A DNA stretch of 39,028 bases. Origin: an uncultured Rhodopila sp. Its GTDB lineage: Bacteria > Pseudomonadota > Alphaproteobacteria > Acetobacterales > Acetobacteraceae. This document shows positions 25,565 through 33,579 of this stretch, piece after piece. Position 1 is the stretch's first letter, and every line of letters starts with the position of its first letter. Below the pieces are notes generated by a model. It was not told the DNA's origin. It ran no database searches and saw only the letters and a list, made by a program, of their open reading frames with translations. The position numbers were made by a program, and so were the translations under genes. Location: assembly GCF_903944925.1 (NCBI RefSeq), contig NZ_CAJATU010000137.1, forward strand, positions 1 through 39,028, in the 5' to 3' direction.

Positions 25565-25933
25565 TTAGGCGGATTTCCTGTTGTGCTTGCGCAACACGGA
25601 GGGTACTACACGGCGCAATTCTTCGCGAATTTCGCCCTTTTTCGTGGTCGATCGCATCTGTTTCGTGTCTTTTGGCGTCTCGTTGCCCACTTCGGAAAAG
25701 CCATTGCGGCGCAAAAATTCCCGATGCGCCTTGCGGCTGGTGATCATCTGGCCGGCGCGATCGCCCGCCACGGCACGATAAGGCGCCAGATCCGGCATGA
25801 CCTGCAGCGGCGTCAACTCGCGCACCATCCAGGCGCCGCAGGCGCATTGCTCCGGCGCCATGCATTCCTCGACCGCGCGCAACACCTCGCGCGGCGCGCG
25901 GCAGGCGGGACAGCGCCAGTCGTACAGCGGCAT
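25565..25933 (-). CDS. FmdB-like zinc-ribbon protein (122 aa)
   Basis: The ATG at 25933 shares one base with the preceding stop. MPLYDWRCPACRA at the start, then EQCACGAW, gives two Cys pairs of a zinc ribbon like FmdB-type proteins. The later block SRKAHREFLRRNGFSEVGNE is a motif I recognise from short proteins placed between portal and scaffold in podophages. The C-terminus is strongly basic (KKGEIREELRRVVPSVLRKHNRK). It may bind nucleic acid or the packaging machine. Function not established. Confidence 0.7.
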   Translation of the reverse strand: MPLYDWRCPACRAPREVLRAVEECMAPEQCACGAWMVRELTPLQVMPDLAPYRAVAGDRAGQMITSRKAHREFLRRNGFSEVGNETPKDTKQMRSTTKKGEIREELRRVVPSVLRKHNRKSA

Positions 25934-26658
25934 CAGCAGGAGTACCACAGTGAATTGTTGCGGAAAAACAACGCCGAGCCGCCCGCGGCAATGGTGCCGG
26001 TCGCGCCCGCCAACTGATTGGCGGCCAGTGAGCCGGTCAATTGGCTCACGTTGATGGCCGAAGCGGACTCATTCACGATCAGCACGGCCTGCCCATCGGC
26101 GAAGCCGGTGGCGGAAAAGCCAGTCAGGGTGAGCGTCGAGGGCGGATTGAACCGCACCCGATTGATGCCGGGCCCGAATCCGGCGCCCGACGGCCCGGCA
26201 TAGTCATTGACCGTGCCAGAACTGACCGTATCGACCAGCGGCGAGCCGAAAATCGGGCCGCCGCTGGAGCTCGTGAGCGGCGCCCAGGCGGCGAGGGTCG
26301 GATTCCACAGGCAGAGGCCCGAATCCGACGTCCAGGCCAGCGCGACCTGTTTGAGGTTCGTGATCTGCGGCAGGAGGTTCGCACCGGCCGAGATGGCCAC
26401 GGCGGACACCGACTGCGACGGCGAACACAGCCAGGAGCCATCCGGCACTTTCTGCTCGACATAGGTGCCCGCAGCGACGCCGGTGCCGTTGATGGTGTTG
26501 CCAACCGCCAGCGTGCCGGTGGCGCTGCTGACATACAGCCGTTTGCCGACAAAGGTGCCGGTGGCGGTATAGGTCGGGGTATAGAGGTAGGTGCCGGGCA
26601 GCAAGATCGGCTGCCATTCGCCCATTTGGTGGGCCGGGTCCATGAGTAACAGGGTCAT
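25933..26658 (-). CDS. Beta-rich virion structural protein (241 aa)
   Basis: The ATG directly follows the portal stop. The protein consists of beta-strand segments (GTYLYTPTYTATGTFVGKRLYV; NTINGTGVAAGTYVEQ; NLKQVALAWTSDSGLCLWNP). It ends in the small module DGQAVLIVNESASAINV ... GGSALFFRNNSLWYSC, similar to the ends of the fibre at 10532-11878 and the protein at 32117-32503. It is probably a head or tail decoration protein. No catalytic motif is seen. Confidence 0.65.
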   Translation of the reverse strand: MTLLLMDPAHQMGEWQPILLPGTYLYTPTYTATGTFVGKRLYVSSATGTLAVGNTINGTGVAAGTYVEQKVPDGSWLCSPSQSVSAVAISAGANLLPQITNLKQVALAWTSDSGLCLWNPTLAAWAPLTSSSGGPIFGSPLVDTVSSGTVNDYAGPSGAGFGPGINRVRFNPPSTLTLTGFSATGFADGQAVLIVNESASAINVSQLTGSLAANQLAGATGTIAAGGSALFFRNNSLWYSC

Positions 26659-29298
26659 TTAGGCCGCCTTCGGTTCGGGTTTGGGCAGGGACTTTTCATG
26701 CTCTTGCTGCGCTTTGGCCATGCGCTGCTCGTGGTCGTGGCCCATCTGCGCCACCTGAATCTTGGTGCGGGCGTCCAGCATCGCGATGCGCTCTTTCGCC
26801 GCGGTCTCCCACTGCACGCGCTGCGCCTCGAACTGATTTTTGAGCTCTTGGATGGTCGTCTGGGTGTGCGCGTCCATCTGCGCCTTGTGGGTCTGGAGCT
26901 GCGCGTCCAAGGTCATTTTGTGCTGGTCGCGCTGCGCCTCCAATTGCTGCTCCTGCGCGTTCTGCTGCGCCTGCGCGGCCTGCTGCGCCTGCGCCACCTG
27001 CGCATCCAACTGCGCCTTGGCCTGGGCGATCGCCTGCTCGGTCTGCGCCTTGACCTGAATCTCCATCAGTTTCGGATCGGGCGGCTTCGGCTGCTTGGCG
27101 GCCTTGTTTAAGGCTTCCATCATGTCATCGAAGGTCTGTTCGATCGCCCTGGCAGTTTTGAAGGCGCGCAGGCCGAACATGAGAATTTCGCCGAGCATCG
27201 GCACGATCTCAGGCGCCTGCATGCCGGCCTCGACCATCTGGGTGAGGAAGCCGGCGACGCTTGAGATGAGTTCGATGCGCGCGCGTTTCTCGGCCTCTTC
27301 ATCCATGCGAATGGTCGAGTCGGTCTCGATATCGAGCCGGAACTCGCGCAGCACCGGATTCTTCAAAAGCGCCTCGACTTCCTCCCAGGTCGGCAGTTCG
27401 AGCAACTGCAGTTTGTCGGGGGAAATGGGCGCTTGCCCTGGGGCGGGCGTGGCCGCCATGGAGGGGGCGCCCGGCGCCATCTGTCCTTGCGCCGCGGGGG
27501 CCATCGGGTGCGGCATGACCGGGGGACCGGCTTGACCGCCCATCGGGGCGGCCGGGGGTGCCGGAGCAGGACCGGGCGCTCCTGGACGCACGCCCGGCGG
27601 CGCGCCGGCAGCCGCAGCGGGCGCCGGGGATGACGGCGCGGTGGGCTGGGGAGGTTGCGCCATTGCCTGCATCTGTTGAGCCCGCGCCACGGCGGCGAGC
27701 TCAGTCTGAATCTGCTGCTTTTCGGCGGCTGTCAGCAGTTTCACGCCGCTGATCTGCTTCAAGGTCTCGATGCTGTAGCCGGCGATGATCTGGCCCATCA
27801 GGCGCACCTCATCGCGGCAGAAGCGCTGCACTTCAGCCTGCGCATCCTGCAGGCGCACCATCGAGAACTGGCCCTTGATCTGTTGCGCCGTGGCCGTTTC
27901 ATTCGGGTCGGACATGCCGCGCACGATGTCGGCGATGCCGGTCAACTGGTACACATCCTCGATCAGCTCTTGGCGCTGCTCGCGGATTTTGCCCAAGGTC
28001 TCGGCGATCATGTCCATGGGCAGGAGCTCAAACACCCCGGCCAGGCCGCCTTTTTCCTTCAGCACCGCCCAGCCTTCGACCGGCACCAACTGGTTTTCGA
28101 CACCCTCGGACAACAGTCGGTCGAGGCCTTCGGCGGAAGTGTCGCGCACGCCGGCGACTTTCAGTGCCTTGGTGATGGCCGAAATGCGGCTGGAGAGCTC
28201 GTCAATCTCGTTGGCTTGGTCCTGGTAGAACGCGAAATTGGGCGTCGGGATCAGTTCATCCGTGCACATGTTCGCCGCGAGTGGCCGCGGGCAAGGGAAG
28301 AAATCAACCAGCCCGAGCATGTCATCGCGTTTATCTAAGAGCCGCGGCCAGTTCTTGACCATCCACAGCACCACGCGGCGGCGCCGGTCCCAAATCTCAT
28401 AGACGATGGCCTTCTTGCCGTTCGTCGGGATTTTCGAGTCATTCAGCGACTTGGGCGACCAATCGAGGGGGATCTGGTTGATTTCTTCCGGCGTCAGGCC
28501 GCCATCCAGATTCTGCTCGGCCTCCCCAAAGCGCTCGGCGAGTTCGTCGCGGTCCATGTAGACGCGGCGCCATTTGCCTCGCACCTCATCATCGGTGCGG
28601 CCCCAGGAATGGCCGTAATCCTCCCAGAACACGTAATCGAGTTTGCATTCTTCGTATTCCAGCGTGTCCTCGGCCGCCTCATCATCGGCCTCGTTCGTCA
28701 CCTGCTCGCCCATGCTCTGCAGTTCGGTCGAGGCGGAATGATCGGGCGGCGCGGCATCGGGCGTGAGCGGCTGGGCGGCTTCGGCCGGCCCGGACTGCAC
28801 CGGGCCTTTGATCTCGGGCAGGGTCTCGGGCGGGCGCTTTTCCTCTTTGGCCGCCGGCAACTCCTCGGCTTTGAAGTGCGGCACATAGCGCACCCACACC
28901 GTGCCGCGGCCCGGCAGTTCGTAATCCATGACCACCTGACGATTGGTCTGCCAGGCATCGTTCACATGGTCGAGGGTGTACTCGATGCTGCGCTCGAGGA
29001 TCTCGGAGGTGATGCGGCCGATCGGGTCTTTGTCGCGGTAACGCCGCTCAACCACCGGTTTCGGGTTGCGGGCATAGAGCGCCGGCAGCCGGGTCTGGGT
29101 ATTCGCCCAGAGGATGTTATAGCGGGTCTGGGTCTCTTCGCGCGGGCTGCGGATGTCCTTGTACTTTTTCATGATCTTGCGGCCGCGGCGCAAGAACTTG
29201 TCAAACATCCACTCGTAATTGGTGATTTCGTCGCGCCAGTAGGCCACCTCCGGGTCAAGGTCAGTGCCGCGCGTCGAGGTGGAAGGATCGGACTGCAT
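26659..29298 (-). CDS. Portal protein with long coiled-coil extension (879 aa)
   Basis: Size, place between terminase and scaffold, and the N-terminal helical domain (AYWRDEITNYEWMFDKFLRRGRKIMKKYKD; LWANTQTRLPALYARNPKPVV) fit a P22-like portal. A wing/stem region contains DEIDELSSRISAITKALKVAGVR and VRGMSDPNETATAQQIKGQFSMVRL, typical portal blocks. A Pro/Ala/Gly-rich linker lies around residues 560-640. The last 190 residues are Gln/Ala/Glu-rich coiled coil, which may form a long barrel inside the capsid, as in P22. It forms the dodecameric DNA channel. It is longer than the P22 portal (725 residues, from memory). Confidence 0.85.
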   Translation of the reverse strand: MQSDPSTSTRGTDLDPEVAYWRDEITNYEWMFDKFLRRGRKIMKKYKDIRSPREETQTRYNILWANTQTRLPALYARNPKPVVERRYRDKDPIGRITSEILERSIEYTLDHVNDAWQTNRQVVMDYELPGRGTVWVRYVPHFKAEELPAAKEEKRPPETLPEIKGPVQSGPAEAAQPLTPDAAPPDHSASTELQSMGEQVTNEADDEAAEDTLEYEECKLDYVFWEDYGHSWGRTDDEVRGKWRRVYMDRDELAERFGEAEQNLDGGLTPEEINQIPLDWSPKSLNDSKIPTNGKKAIVYEIWDRRRRVVLWMVKNWPRLLDKRDDMLGLVDFFPCPRPLAANMCTDELIPTPNFAFYQDQANEIDELSSRISAITKALKVAGVRDTSAEGLDRLLSEGVENQLVPVEGWAVLKEKGGLAGVFELLPMDMIAETLGKIREQRQELIEDVYQLTGIADIVRGMSDPNETATAQQIKGQFSMVRLQDAQAEVQRFCRDEVRLMGQIIAGYSIETLKQISGVKLLTAAEKQQIQTELAAVARAQQMQAMAQPPQPTAPSSPAPAAAAGAPPGVRPGAPGPAPAPPAAPMGGQAGPPVMPHPMAPAAQGQMAPGAPSMAATPAPGQAPISPDKLQLLELPTWEEVEALLKNPVLREFRLDIETDSTIRMDEEAEKRARIELISSVAGFLTQMVEAGMQAPEIVPMLGEILMFGLRAFKTARAIEQTFDDMMEALNKAAKQPKPPDPKLMEIQVKAQTEQAIAQAKAQLDAQVAQAQQAAQAQQNAQEQQLEAQRDQHKMTLDAQLQTHKAQMDAHTQTTIQELKNQFEAQRVQWETAAKERIAMLDARTKIQVAQMGHDHEQRMAKAQQEHEKSLPKPEPKAA

Positions 29299-29573
29299 CA
29301 GACGACGACGAACGTATCCTTGGCCGAGCAGTTCGCCACAAGGCCGTTCACGAACTCAATCGGGAAGGGATACCAGCCGACCGCCGGGATGGTGGTGGAA
29401 GCGAGGATCGCGGTGGGCAGGTTGGTCGCCACGGAGGCGTCATACAGCACCACCGTGCCGGTGGCCTGGGCGAAAAATCCGAGCAACTGACCGCCGCGCG
29501 CCAGCACCACCTGGGCTGAGCCGGTGGTCGGGGTAATCGGCATTCCAATGGCAAGTGCGCCAGGTGGGGGCAT
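29298..29573 (-). CDS. Small beta-rich structural protein (91 aa)
   Basis: The start ATG follows the previous stop by one base, and the end shares one base with the portal start. The content is a beta-barrel type: GQLLGFFAQATGTVVLYDAS, then TTIPAVGWYPFPIEFVNGLVANCSAK and a hydrophobic end DTFVVV. Small proteins of this type occur between terminase and portal genes in podophages and may decorate the capsid. Specific function unknown. Confidence 0.65.
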   Translation of the reverse strand: MPPPGALAIGMPITPTTGSAQVVLARGGQLLGFFAQATGTVVLYDASVATNLPTAILASTTIPAVGWYPFPIEFVNGLVANCSAKDTFVVV

Positions 29574-29574
29574 A

Positions 29575-29751
29575 TCAGTGATCCTTGGGCGCTTCGCCCG
29601 TGTTGCAGTGGCGAATTTCCCACGGGGGGCCGAGTTGCTTGATGAGCTTGCGCGCGGTGGTCAGGCCGTACACCGATTGCGCGCCGTCCTGATAGTTGAC
29701 GCGCTGCGTGCGGAGCATCCGCGAGACCAGCCATTCGACCCGCTCAGCCAT
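29575..29751 (-). CDS. Short hypothetical protein next to large terminase (58 aa)
   Basis: The ATG at 29751 overlaps the terminase stop (TAATG). A frame back to 29787 would run into the terminase gene. The protein is a small basic alpha/beta domain (MAERVEWLVSRMLRTQ; VYGLTTARKLIKQLGPPWEIRHC). Similar short genes often lie between the large terminase and the portal. Nothing more specific can be said. Confidence 0.6.
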   Translation of the reverse strand: MAERVEWLVSRMLRTQRVNYQDGAQSVYGLTTARKLIKQLGPPWEIRHCNTGEAPKDH

Positions 29752-31217
29752 TAGATGCGCTCGCGGAACTTCGCTCCCGGGGTCCAATCTTTCGGGAAAA
29801 AGACCTCATCGGCCGTGACTTCGTTGAGAAACCGCGGCGCGTCGCGCGGCTTTGCGGCGCGCGGCCCCTGCCAGACTTGGCCGAGAACTTCGAAGGCGTC
29901 AGCGCCATGGCTTGACCAATCATGAACCGGGGTCTCTCCCAGGGTGCGCTTCTTGTCATCCCAAGGATAGTGGTAAGAACGCAACGCGTCTAGTCCCCGT
30001 TCGCAGCGCGTCATATCGAAGTAGCAGGCCTCGAGCGTTTTGCGCGCTGCGGCGATCTGGTTGACTTGGGTCGTGGCCGGCACGATGGTCATCTTGATCC
30101 CAAGCGCATAGGCCTGATCGCCGATGCTGCGCCCGCCGGCGGCGAGGGTTTTTTGCGCGCCATCGTGCGGCACGTAATGCTCGCCATAGCGGTACAGCAT
30201 CCGATGCGCGACCGCATCGATGGGATCGCCCAGTTGCAGCGCGCCGCGCTCGTTGAGCGTGACTGACCGGCCATGCAGCCGTTCTGCCCAATACTGGGTA
30301 TCTTGGCCGACATTCTCGGCGTAATCGATGATATGCAGCCGCGGGCCTGGCAGAATCTGGTAAAACCAAATGGCCGTTGCGTCCGAGAACCCGAAATCCC
30401 ACGCGGTATGCACGGGGTAGTCCGGGTCATGGGCGATCGGGCAAATGCGCCCCTGCTGCTCGAGCTTCCTGAGCGCCCCGGCGTAGACCGCGCCCAGCAC
30501 CGCGGCATCGAAACTGCACAGGTATTCCTGCTCATAGAACGCGGTGCCGAGCTCAAGCCCAAATTCCTCCTGCTGCTCGCGCAATTCCTCGGCGAGCTGC
30601 TCGGGCGTGAACACCTCGGTCTGTTCGGCGGACAGCACCTCGTGGTACCAGCCGGCGGCCTTTTTGGCCGATTCGTAGAGGGACAGGCCATGATTGCGCC
30701 CGCGCGGCGTGTAGATGAACACCGCCCAGCCGCCATTCTCGCGCAGGATCGGCCGCAGGTACGCCCAAGCCGCCGGGTCCGCCAGCGCCCATTCCGAGAA
30801 CACGATCCCGATGGGCGGGCTGCCCACCAGGGCGTTGTAATTGTCCGAGCCGACCACCTGCCAGATCGAGCCATTCTTGAACTCGATCATCATTTCATTG
30901 CTGCGCGTGCGCTTGCGCAGCTCCTGCGGGAAGGCCTCATCGATGCGGCGGCGGCCCGAATGCGGGTTGATCGATTCCCAAATGGCCTTTCGGGCCTGTT
31001 CGGCCTGGGGCAGCATGTGCCAGTAATTGCCGACCCGCTTGACCATGGCGCGGCAGGTCCAGCGCAGCATCACATCGTCTTTGCCGGCTCGGCGGTGCCA
31101 GACCACGCAAGCGCGCAGGCCGCCGGCCTTCAGGAAGCGCCAGAGGCCATCTTGATGCGGCTCCGTATACCAGCCGCCATAGAGGTCAATCGCTGGCTGT
31201 GTGGTAGGATTAGCCAT
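29751..31217 (-). CDS. terL: Large terminase subunit (488 aa)
   Basis: ATPase: Walker A-like HRRAGKDD at residues 41-48 and Walker B-like GIVFSEWA at 137-144, the expected spacing. Nuclease (RNase H fold): WDFGFSDATAIW with Asp274 and Asp279, and C-terminal DWSSHGADAF with Asp433 and Asp440. The Walker A ends KDD rather than the usual K(T/S)T. The start is the ATG at 31217 (MANPTTQP); an ATG at 31244 is also possible, and neither has a strong ribosome-binding site. It cuts concatemeric or circular DNA and drives it into the procapsid through the portal. The small subunit lies upstream. Confidence 0.92.
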   Translation of the reverse strand: MANPTTQPAIDLYGGWYTEPHQDGLWRFLKAGGLRACVVWHRRAGKDDVMLRWTCRAMVKRVGNYWHMLPQAEQARKAIWESINPHSGRRRIDEAFPQELRKRTRSNEMMIEFKNGSIWQVVGSDNYNALVGSPPIGIVFSEWALADPAAWAYLRPILRENGGWAVFIYTPRGRNHGLSLYESAKKAAGWYHEVLSAEQTEVFTPEQLAEELREQQEEFGLELGTAFYEQEYLCSFDAAVLGAVYAGALRKLEQQGRICPIAHDPDYPVHTAWDFGFSDATAIWFYQILPGPRLHIIDYAENVGQDTQYWAERLHGRSVTLNERGALQLGDPIDAVAHRMLYRYGEHYVPHDGAQKTLAAGGRSIGDQAYALGIKMTIVPATTQVNQIAAARKTLEACYFDMTRCERGLDALRSYHYPWDDKKRTLGETPVHDWSSHGADAFEVLGQVWQGPRAAKPRDAPRFLNEVTADEVFFPKDWTPGAKFRERI

Positions 31218-31364
31218 GAGTCCGTCGTTTCCACCCACCGTCATTGGTCTGGTGGTTCGCCGGCCCCTCTAGGCATCCAGCGGCCCCGGGGTCGTATTGG
31301 ATAACGGGGGTAGCGCGAGTCCAAAGGGCTGTGACACGGCCAGCCACGCGCCCCCCGGCCGCCT
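31218..31364. other. 147-bp gap between TerL and small zinc-ribbon gene
   Basis: No gene with protein-like composition was found. A short out-of-frame reading (to 31210) is Gly/Ala/Arg-like and looks like shadow coding. Whether packaging signals lie here cannot be seen. Confidence 0.4.
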
Positions 31365-31604
31365 TCATTCCTGCGGAACGATGTCGCAAACGATGCGCTT
31401 GATCGGTACCTTCAAGCGAAAGCCCCGGGATTTGCACGGATGGTAACTGCATGTGCCGTAGGCAAATTCAGGAACGCCCTGTTTGACGTCCAATGTTTCA
31501 AACGTGATCGCGCAGCCGCACGTCAAGCAATAATGCTCGGGAAACGTCGCCACCTCCCGGGTGGGCCGCGTATTGATTGCTAGAGGCGTCGGGTTAATCA
31601 TCAT
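31365..31604 (-). CDS. Small cysteine-rich zinc-ribbon protein (79 aa)
   Basis: The ATG at 31604 overlaps the small terminase stop (ATGA); a second ATG follows at once and is better spaced from AGGA. The Cys pattern YCLTCGCAITF ... GTCSYHPC suggests one zinc site. The remainder is a basic strand-rich domain (FRLKVPIKRIVC). It lies between the two terminase genes, so a link to packaging or an HNH-like auxiliary role is possible, but no HNH core is seen. Function unknown. Confidence 0.65.
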   Translation of the reverse strand: MMINPTPLAINTRPTREVATFPEHYCLTCGCAITFETLDVKQGVPEFAYGTCSYHPCKSRGFRLKVPIKRIVCDIVPQE

Positions 31605-32014
31605 TCCTGCACCGCCAGCCGGGCACTGCGGCGCTGATAGCCCTTCGGGCGGTCGGAGGGGTCGCGATCGATCACGGTCACACTGCCTGTGATGTTCAAG
31701 TCCTTCGGCGCCTCGGCGTTCGGGATGCATTTGTTGATGAGCGCCTGGGCGGCGGCGAACTGCAGGGACGTCATGGCCTTTGAGCGGCGATAGAACTCGA
31801 CGGCCGGCTTGCCATCCTCACCCAGCAGGACTTTCCCTTCTTTCACCACAGGACGCCGGCAAACTTCCCACTTGTTGTCCAATTCCCCAAGTGCCTGAGC
31901 CTGCATGCGGTAGACGAGCATGCCTAGGCGAATGCGCTCGCGGACTTTTTCAGGGACGTAGGGTCGGCCGTTCTTCGGGGGTTTTCTGGCTGCCATGTGC
32001 CGTACTCGCGCCAT
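31601..32014 (-). CDS. terS: Small terminase subunit-like protein (137 aa)
   Basis: Basic N-terminus (ARKPPKNGRPYVPEKVRERIRLGMLVYR) followed by a helical part ending SLQFAAAQALINKCIPNAEAPKDLNITG. I recognise this as the usual C-terminal signature of short podophage small terminases (xxAAxxLLxKxLPxLxxxExxG). The basic tail DRDPSDRPKGYQRRSARLA may contact DNA. It would recognise the packaging site and load TerL. The ATG at 31996 is an equally possible start; neither has a strong site. Two palindromes lie just upstream. Confidence 0.7.
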   Translation of the reverse strand: MARVRHMAARKPPKNGRPYVPEKVRERIRLGMLVYRMQAQALGELDNKWEVCRRPVVKEGKVLLGEDGKPAVEFYRRSKAMTSLQFAAAQALINKCIPNAEAPKDLNITGSVTVIDRDPSDRPKGYQRRSARLAVQE

Positions 32015-32030
32015 TTCGGCGGTAGAGGGG

Positions 32031-32046
32031 CGTGGGATGTTCCACG
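32031..32046. promoter_or_regulatory. Palindromic site upstream of small terminase gene
   Basis: CGTGG and CCACG flank a 6-base centre, giving a symmetric site 17 bp before the small terminase start. The same 14-base core occurs with three mismatches at 32101-32114. Two related inverted repeats in this 100-bp gap could be operator sites or the packaging signal recognised by the small terminase. Confidence 0.45.
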
Positions 32047-32098
32047 AAAGATGCGCCTAAACTGCTGGCGCGCATGAGAAAAAACAAAATCCGATAGG

Positions 32099-32116
32099 CC
32101 ATGGAACGTTCCACGG
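32099..32116. promoter_or_regulatory. Second palindrome / hairpin after the 128-residue gene
   Basis: CCATGGA and TCCACGG can pair (one G-T wobble on one strand) around an ACGT centre. The centre TGGAACGTTCCA is perfectly palindromic. On the minus strand a T-rich run follows after about nine bases, so a weak terminator is possible. Its likeness to the site at 32031-32046 suggests instead a pair of protein-binding sites. Confidence 0.45.
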
Positions 32117-32503
32117 CTAGGCGCTGACCGCCGCGGCCCAGTTGCCGCCGCCGATGTAGGTGAAATCGGCGAGCTTCGTGGCGCTCACCGAGAAGGCCGC
32201 ATTGGCCGAGCCGTTCGCGATCTTGCCGCCGGACTGCGGGTAGACCGACAGCGCATTGGCGCCGTGATTGACCACCGTTATGGAATCCCCGATCTGCACC
32301 GGCCCGCTGGTCGCGCCATCGATGCCCCACGGCAGTTGGCACCCCGTCGAGCTCGCGACCGTGGTGAACACGTTGAAATCGGTGGCGAGTGCCAGCCCCG
32401 TGGTCTGGCTGTTGCCCAGAGCCGTCAGCGACAGGCTCGGCAGGCCGGTGATGGCTTGGCGGGTGAATTCGGGCAAACCGGCCATATTGGCTTGAACGGT
32501 CAT
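32117..32503 (-). CDS. Small beta-module structural protein (128 aa)
   Basis: The ATG has AGGAGATCTCCC directly upstream. The N-terminal half contains FTRQAITGLPSLSLTALG; the C-terminal half (GDSITVVNHGANALSVYPQSG ... NAAFSVSATKLADFTYIG) is a small beta module that I know from many phage structural proteins. It resembles the ends of three other proteins here. It is likely a capsid decoration or fibre component expressed with the packaging genes. No enzymatic feature is seen. Confidence 0.7.
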   Translation of the reverse strand: MTVQANMAGLPEFTRQAITGLPSLSLTALGNSQTTGLALATDFNVFTTVASSTGCQLPWGIDGATSGPVQIGDSITVVNHGANALSVYPQSGGKIANGSANAAFSVSATKLADFTYIGGGNWAAAVSA

Positions 32504-32513
32504 GGGAGATCTC

Positions 32514-33002
32514 CTAGTACATCATCGATTTGCGGGGGCGTTCGGCGCGGAACTGCGCCTTGCCGCGCAGCGATTCCATCTTGCCGCCTTGGCTTCGGCC
32601 GCCGGGGATCTTGCCGCGGGCGGTCGGGGGCGCCTTCTGCGGCGCCATGCGATGGCTGGAGCGCGGCCCGGGCGAGCCGATGGTATTGCCCTGCACCGAT
32701 CCGGTGCCGCTCGAGGCGCGTTTGTAATTCGCCGTCACGGTACCGGCTGCCTTCCCGGCTTTGCCCATGCCCTTGGCGCCAGAACCGCCCCGCTCGCCGA
32801 TATAGCCTTCGCGCCGCGGCGACAGACTCTTGCCGCCCGGCGCGCTACCGCGGCTGTCGGACTGGCGGGTATTGATGAAGCCGGGCATCCCGCCCGACTT
32901 GCCATGGCCGGCGCCACGCACCGCATTCGGCGGGGGCGACATCGAAGCGGTCTTGCGGGTGCTGGCGAGCGAATCGCCGTGCGTGAACTTGGCGGCCATC
33001 AT
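32514..33002 (-). CDS. Low-complexity basic protein (162 aa)
   Basis: The ATG at 33002 overlaps the stop of the previous gene (ATGA); a second ATG three bases later is better spaced from GAGGAA. Almost the entire protein is Gly/Ser/Lys/Arg/Pro-rich with few hydrophobics (SGAKGMGKAGKAAGTV; PTARGKIPGGRSQGGKM). It is strongly positive and probably disordered. This suggests binding to DNA or to the acidic capsid interior. A longer frame to 33359 is out of phase with the neighbouring genes. I know no family. Confidence 0.65.
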   Translation of the reverse strand: MMAAKFTHGDSLASTRKTASMSPPPNAVRGAGHGKSGGMPGFINTRQSDSRGSAPGGKSLSPRREGYIGERGGSGAKGMGKAGKAAGTVTANYKRASSGTGSVQGNTIGSPGPRSSHRMAPQKAPPTARGKIPGGRSQGGKMESLRGKAQFRAERPRKSMMY

Positions 33003-33172
33003 TTCCTCGAGGGCGCCCGCTGGCGCAGTTTTTCCATGCGGCCGGGATGGCCGGCATCGGCTTGGTTGAATTCTTTGGCGACTGACTTGGGCGGGCCGCC
33101 GCCGCCCGGCTTCTTCCACCCGTGGGCCACCGCGACCATGAGACGCGCCTGGGCGCGACTGGTGGAGGGCAT
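32999..33172 (-). CDS. Small basic phage protein (57 aa)
   Basis: The ATG at 33172 shares one base with the previous stop. The sequence begins MPSTSRAQARLMVAVAHGW and has PKSVAKEFNQADAGHP, a short pattern I recognise from small uncharacterised phage proteins near packaging genes. It is basic, about 57 residues, and overlaps both neighbours, which supports expression. Function unknown. Confidence 0.7.
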   Translation of the reverse strand: MPSTSRAQARLMVAVAHGWKKPGGGGPPKSVAKEFNQADAGHPGRMEKLRQRAPSRK

Positions 33173-33579
33173 CAGGAGCGCCCTTTCTTGGCATGGGCAA
33201 TGGTGGCTTCCAATGTCCGCCCCCCGCGCGAAATGCCGCGATCCAGGGCCCGATCTTGCGCCGCATAGGCCCGGAGCGCCGCGCGGTGATAGGCATGGCT
33301 CTCGTCCGGGGCGTGCGCGGCGCGCCATTTCGCATGATTTTCCGCGGCGTTTCGCGCAAGGGCTAAAGCGCGCTTCGCCTTTTGGTATTCCGGATGCGTG
33401 TAGTGGCGTCCCGCATCGACGGTGTCGCTCAAAGTGGCCGAGGCTATTTTCGACGGCCGCACATGATGGCCTGCCGCTCGTTTGATTGCGCCGAAGCGGT
33501 CAGCCCTGCCAGGCGTTAGGAGCCCGGTGCCACCCCCGCTGGTGAATCGGCCGCGGGCATCATGCGCCGTATTGGGCAT
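33172..33579 (-). CDS. His/Arg-rich hypothetical protein (135 aa)
   Basis: The ATG at 33579 shares one base with the preceding stop. The N-terminus NTAHDARGRFTSGG has the (D/E)xxGRF element seen at the start of various phage head proteins. The rest is a long basic helix rich in Ala, His and Arg (YQKAKRALALARNAAENHAKWRAAHAPDES; YHRAALRAYAAQDRALDRG). It could bind DNA or act as a head assembly aid. I have no family name for it. Confidence 0.65.
   Translation of the reverse strand: MPNTAHDARGRFTSGGGTGLLTPGRADRFGAIKRAAGHHVRPSKIASATLSDTVDAGRHYTHPEYQKAKRALALARNAAENHAKWRAAHAPDESHAYHRAALRAYAAQDRALDRGISRGGRTLEATIAHAKKGRS

Noticed and set aside
31210..31452. 80-codon minus-strand frame between terminase genes
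   Set aside because: It overlaps the zinc-ribbon gene in another frame, and its composition looks like shadow coding.
32514..33359. 281-codon version of the basic low-complexity protein
   Set aside because: The N-terminal half is out of frame with two well-supported small genes; the ATG at 33002 is coupled to the previous stop.
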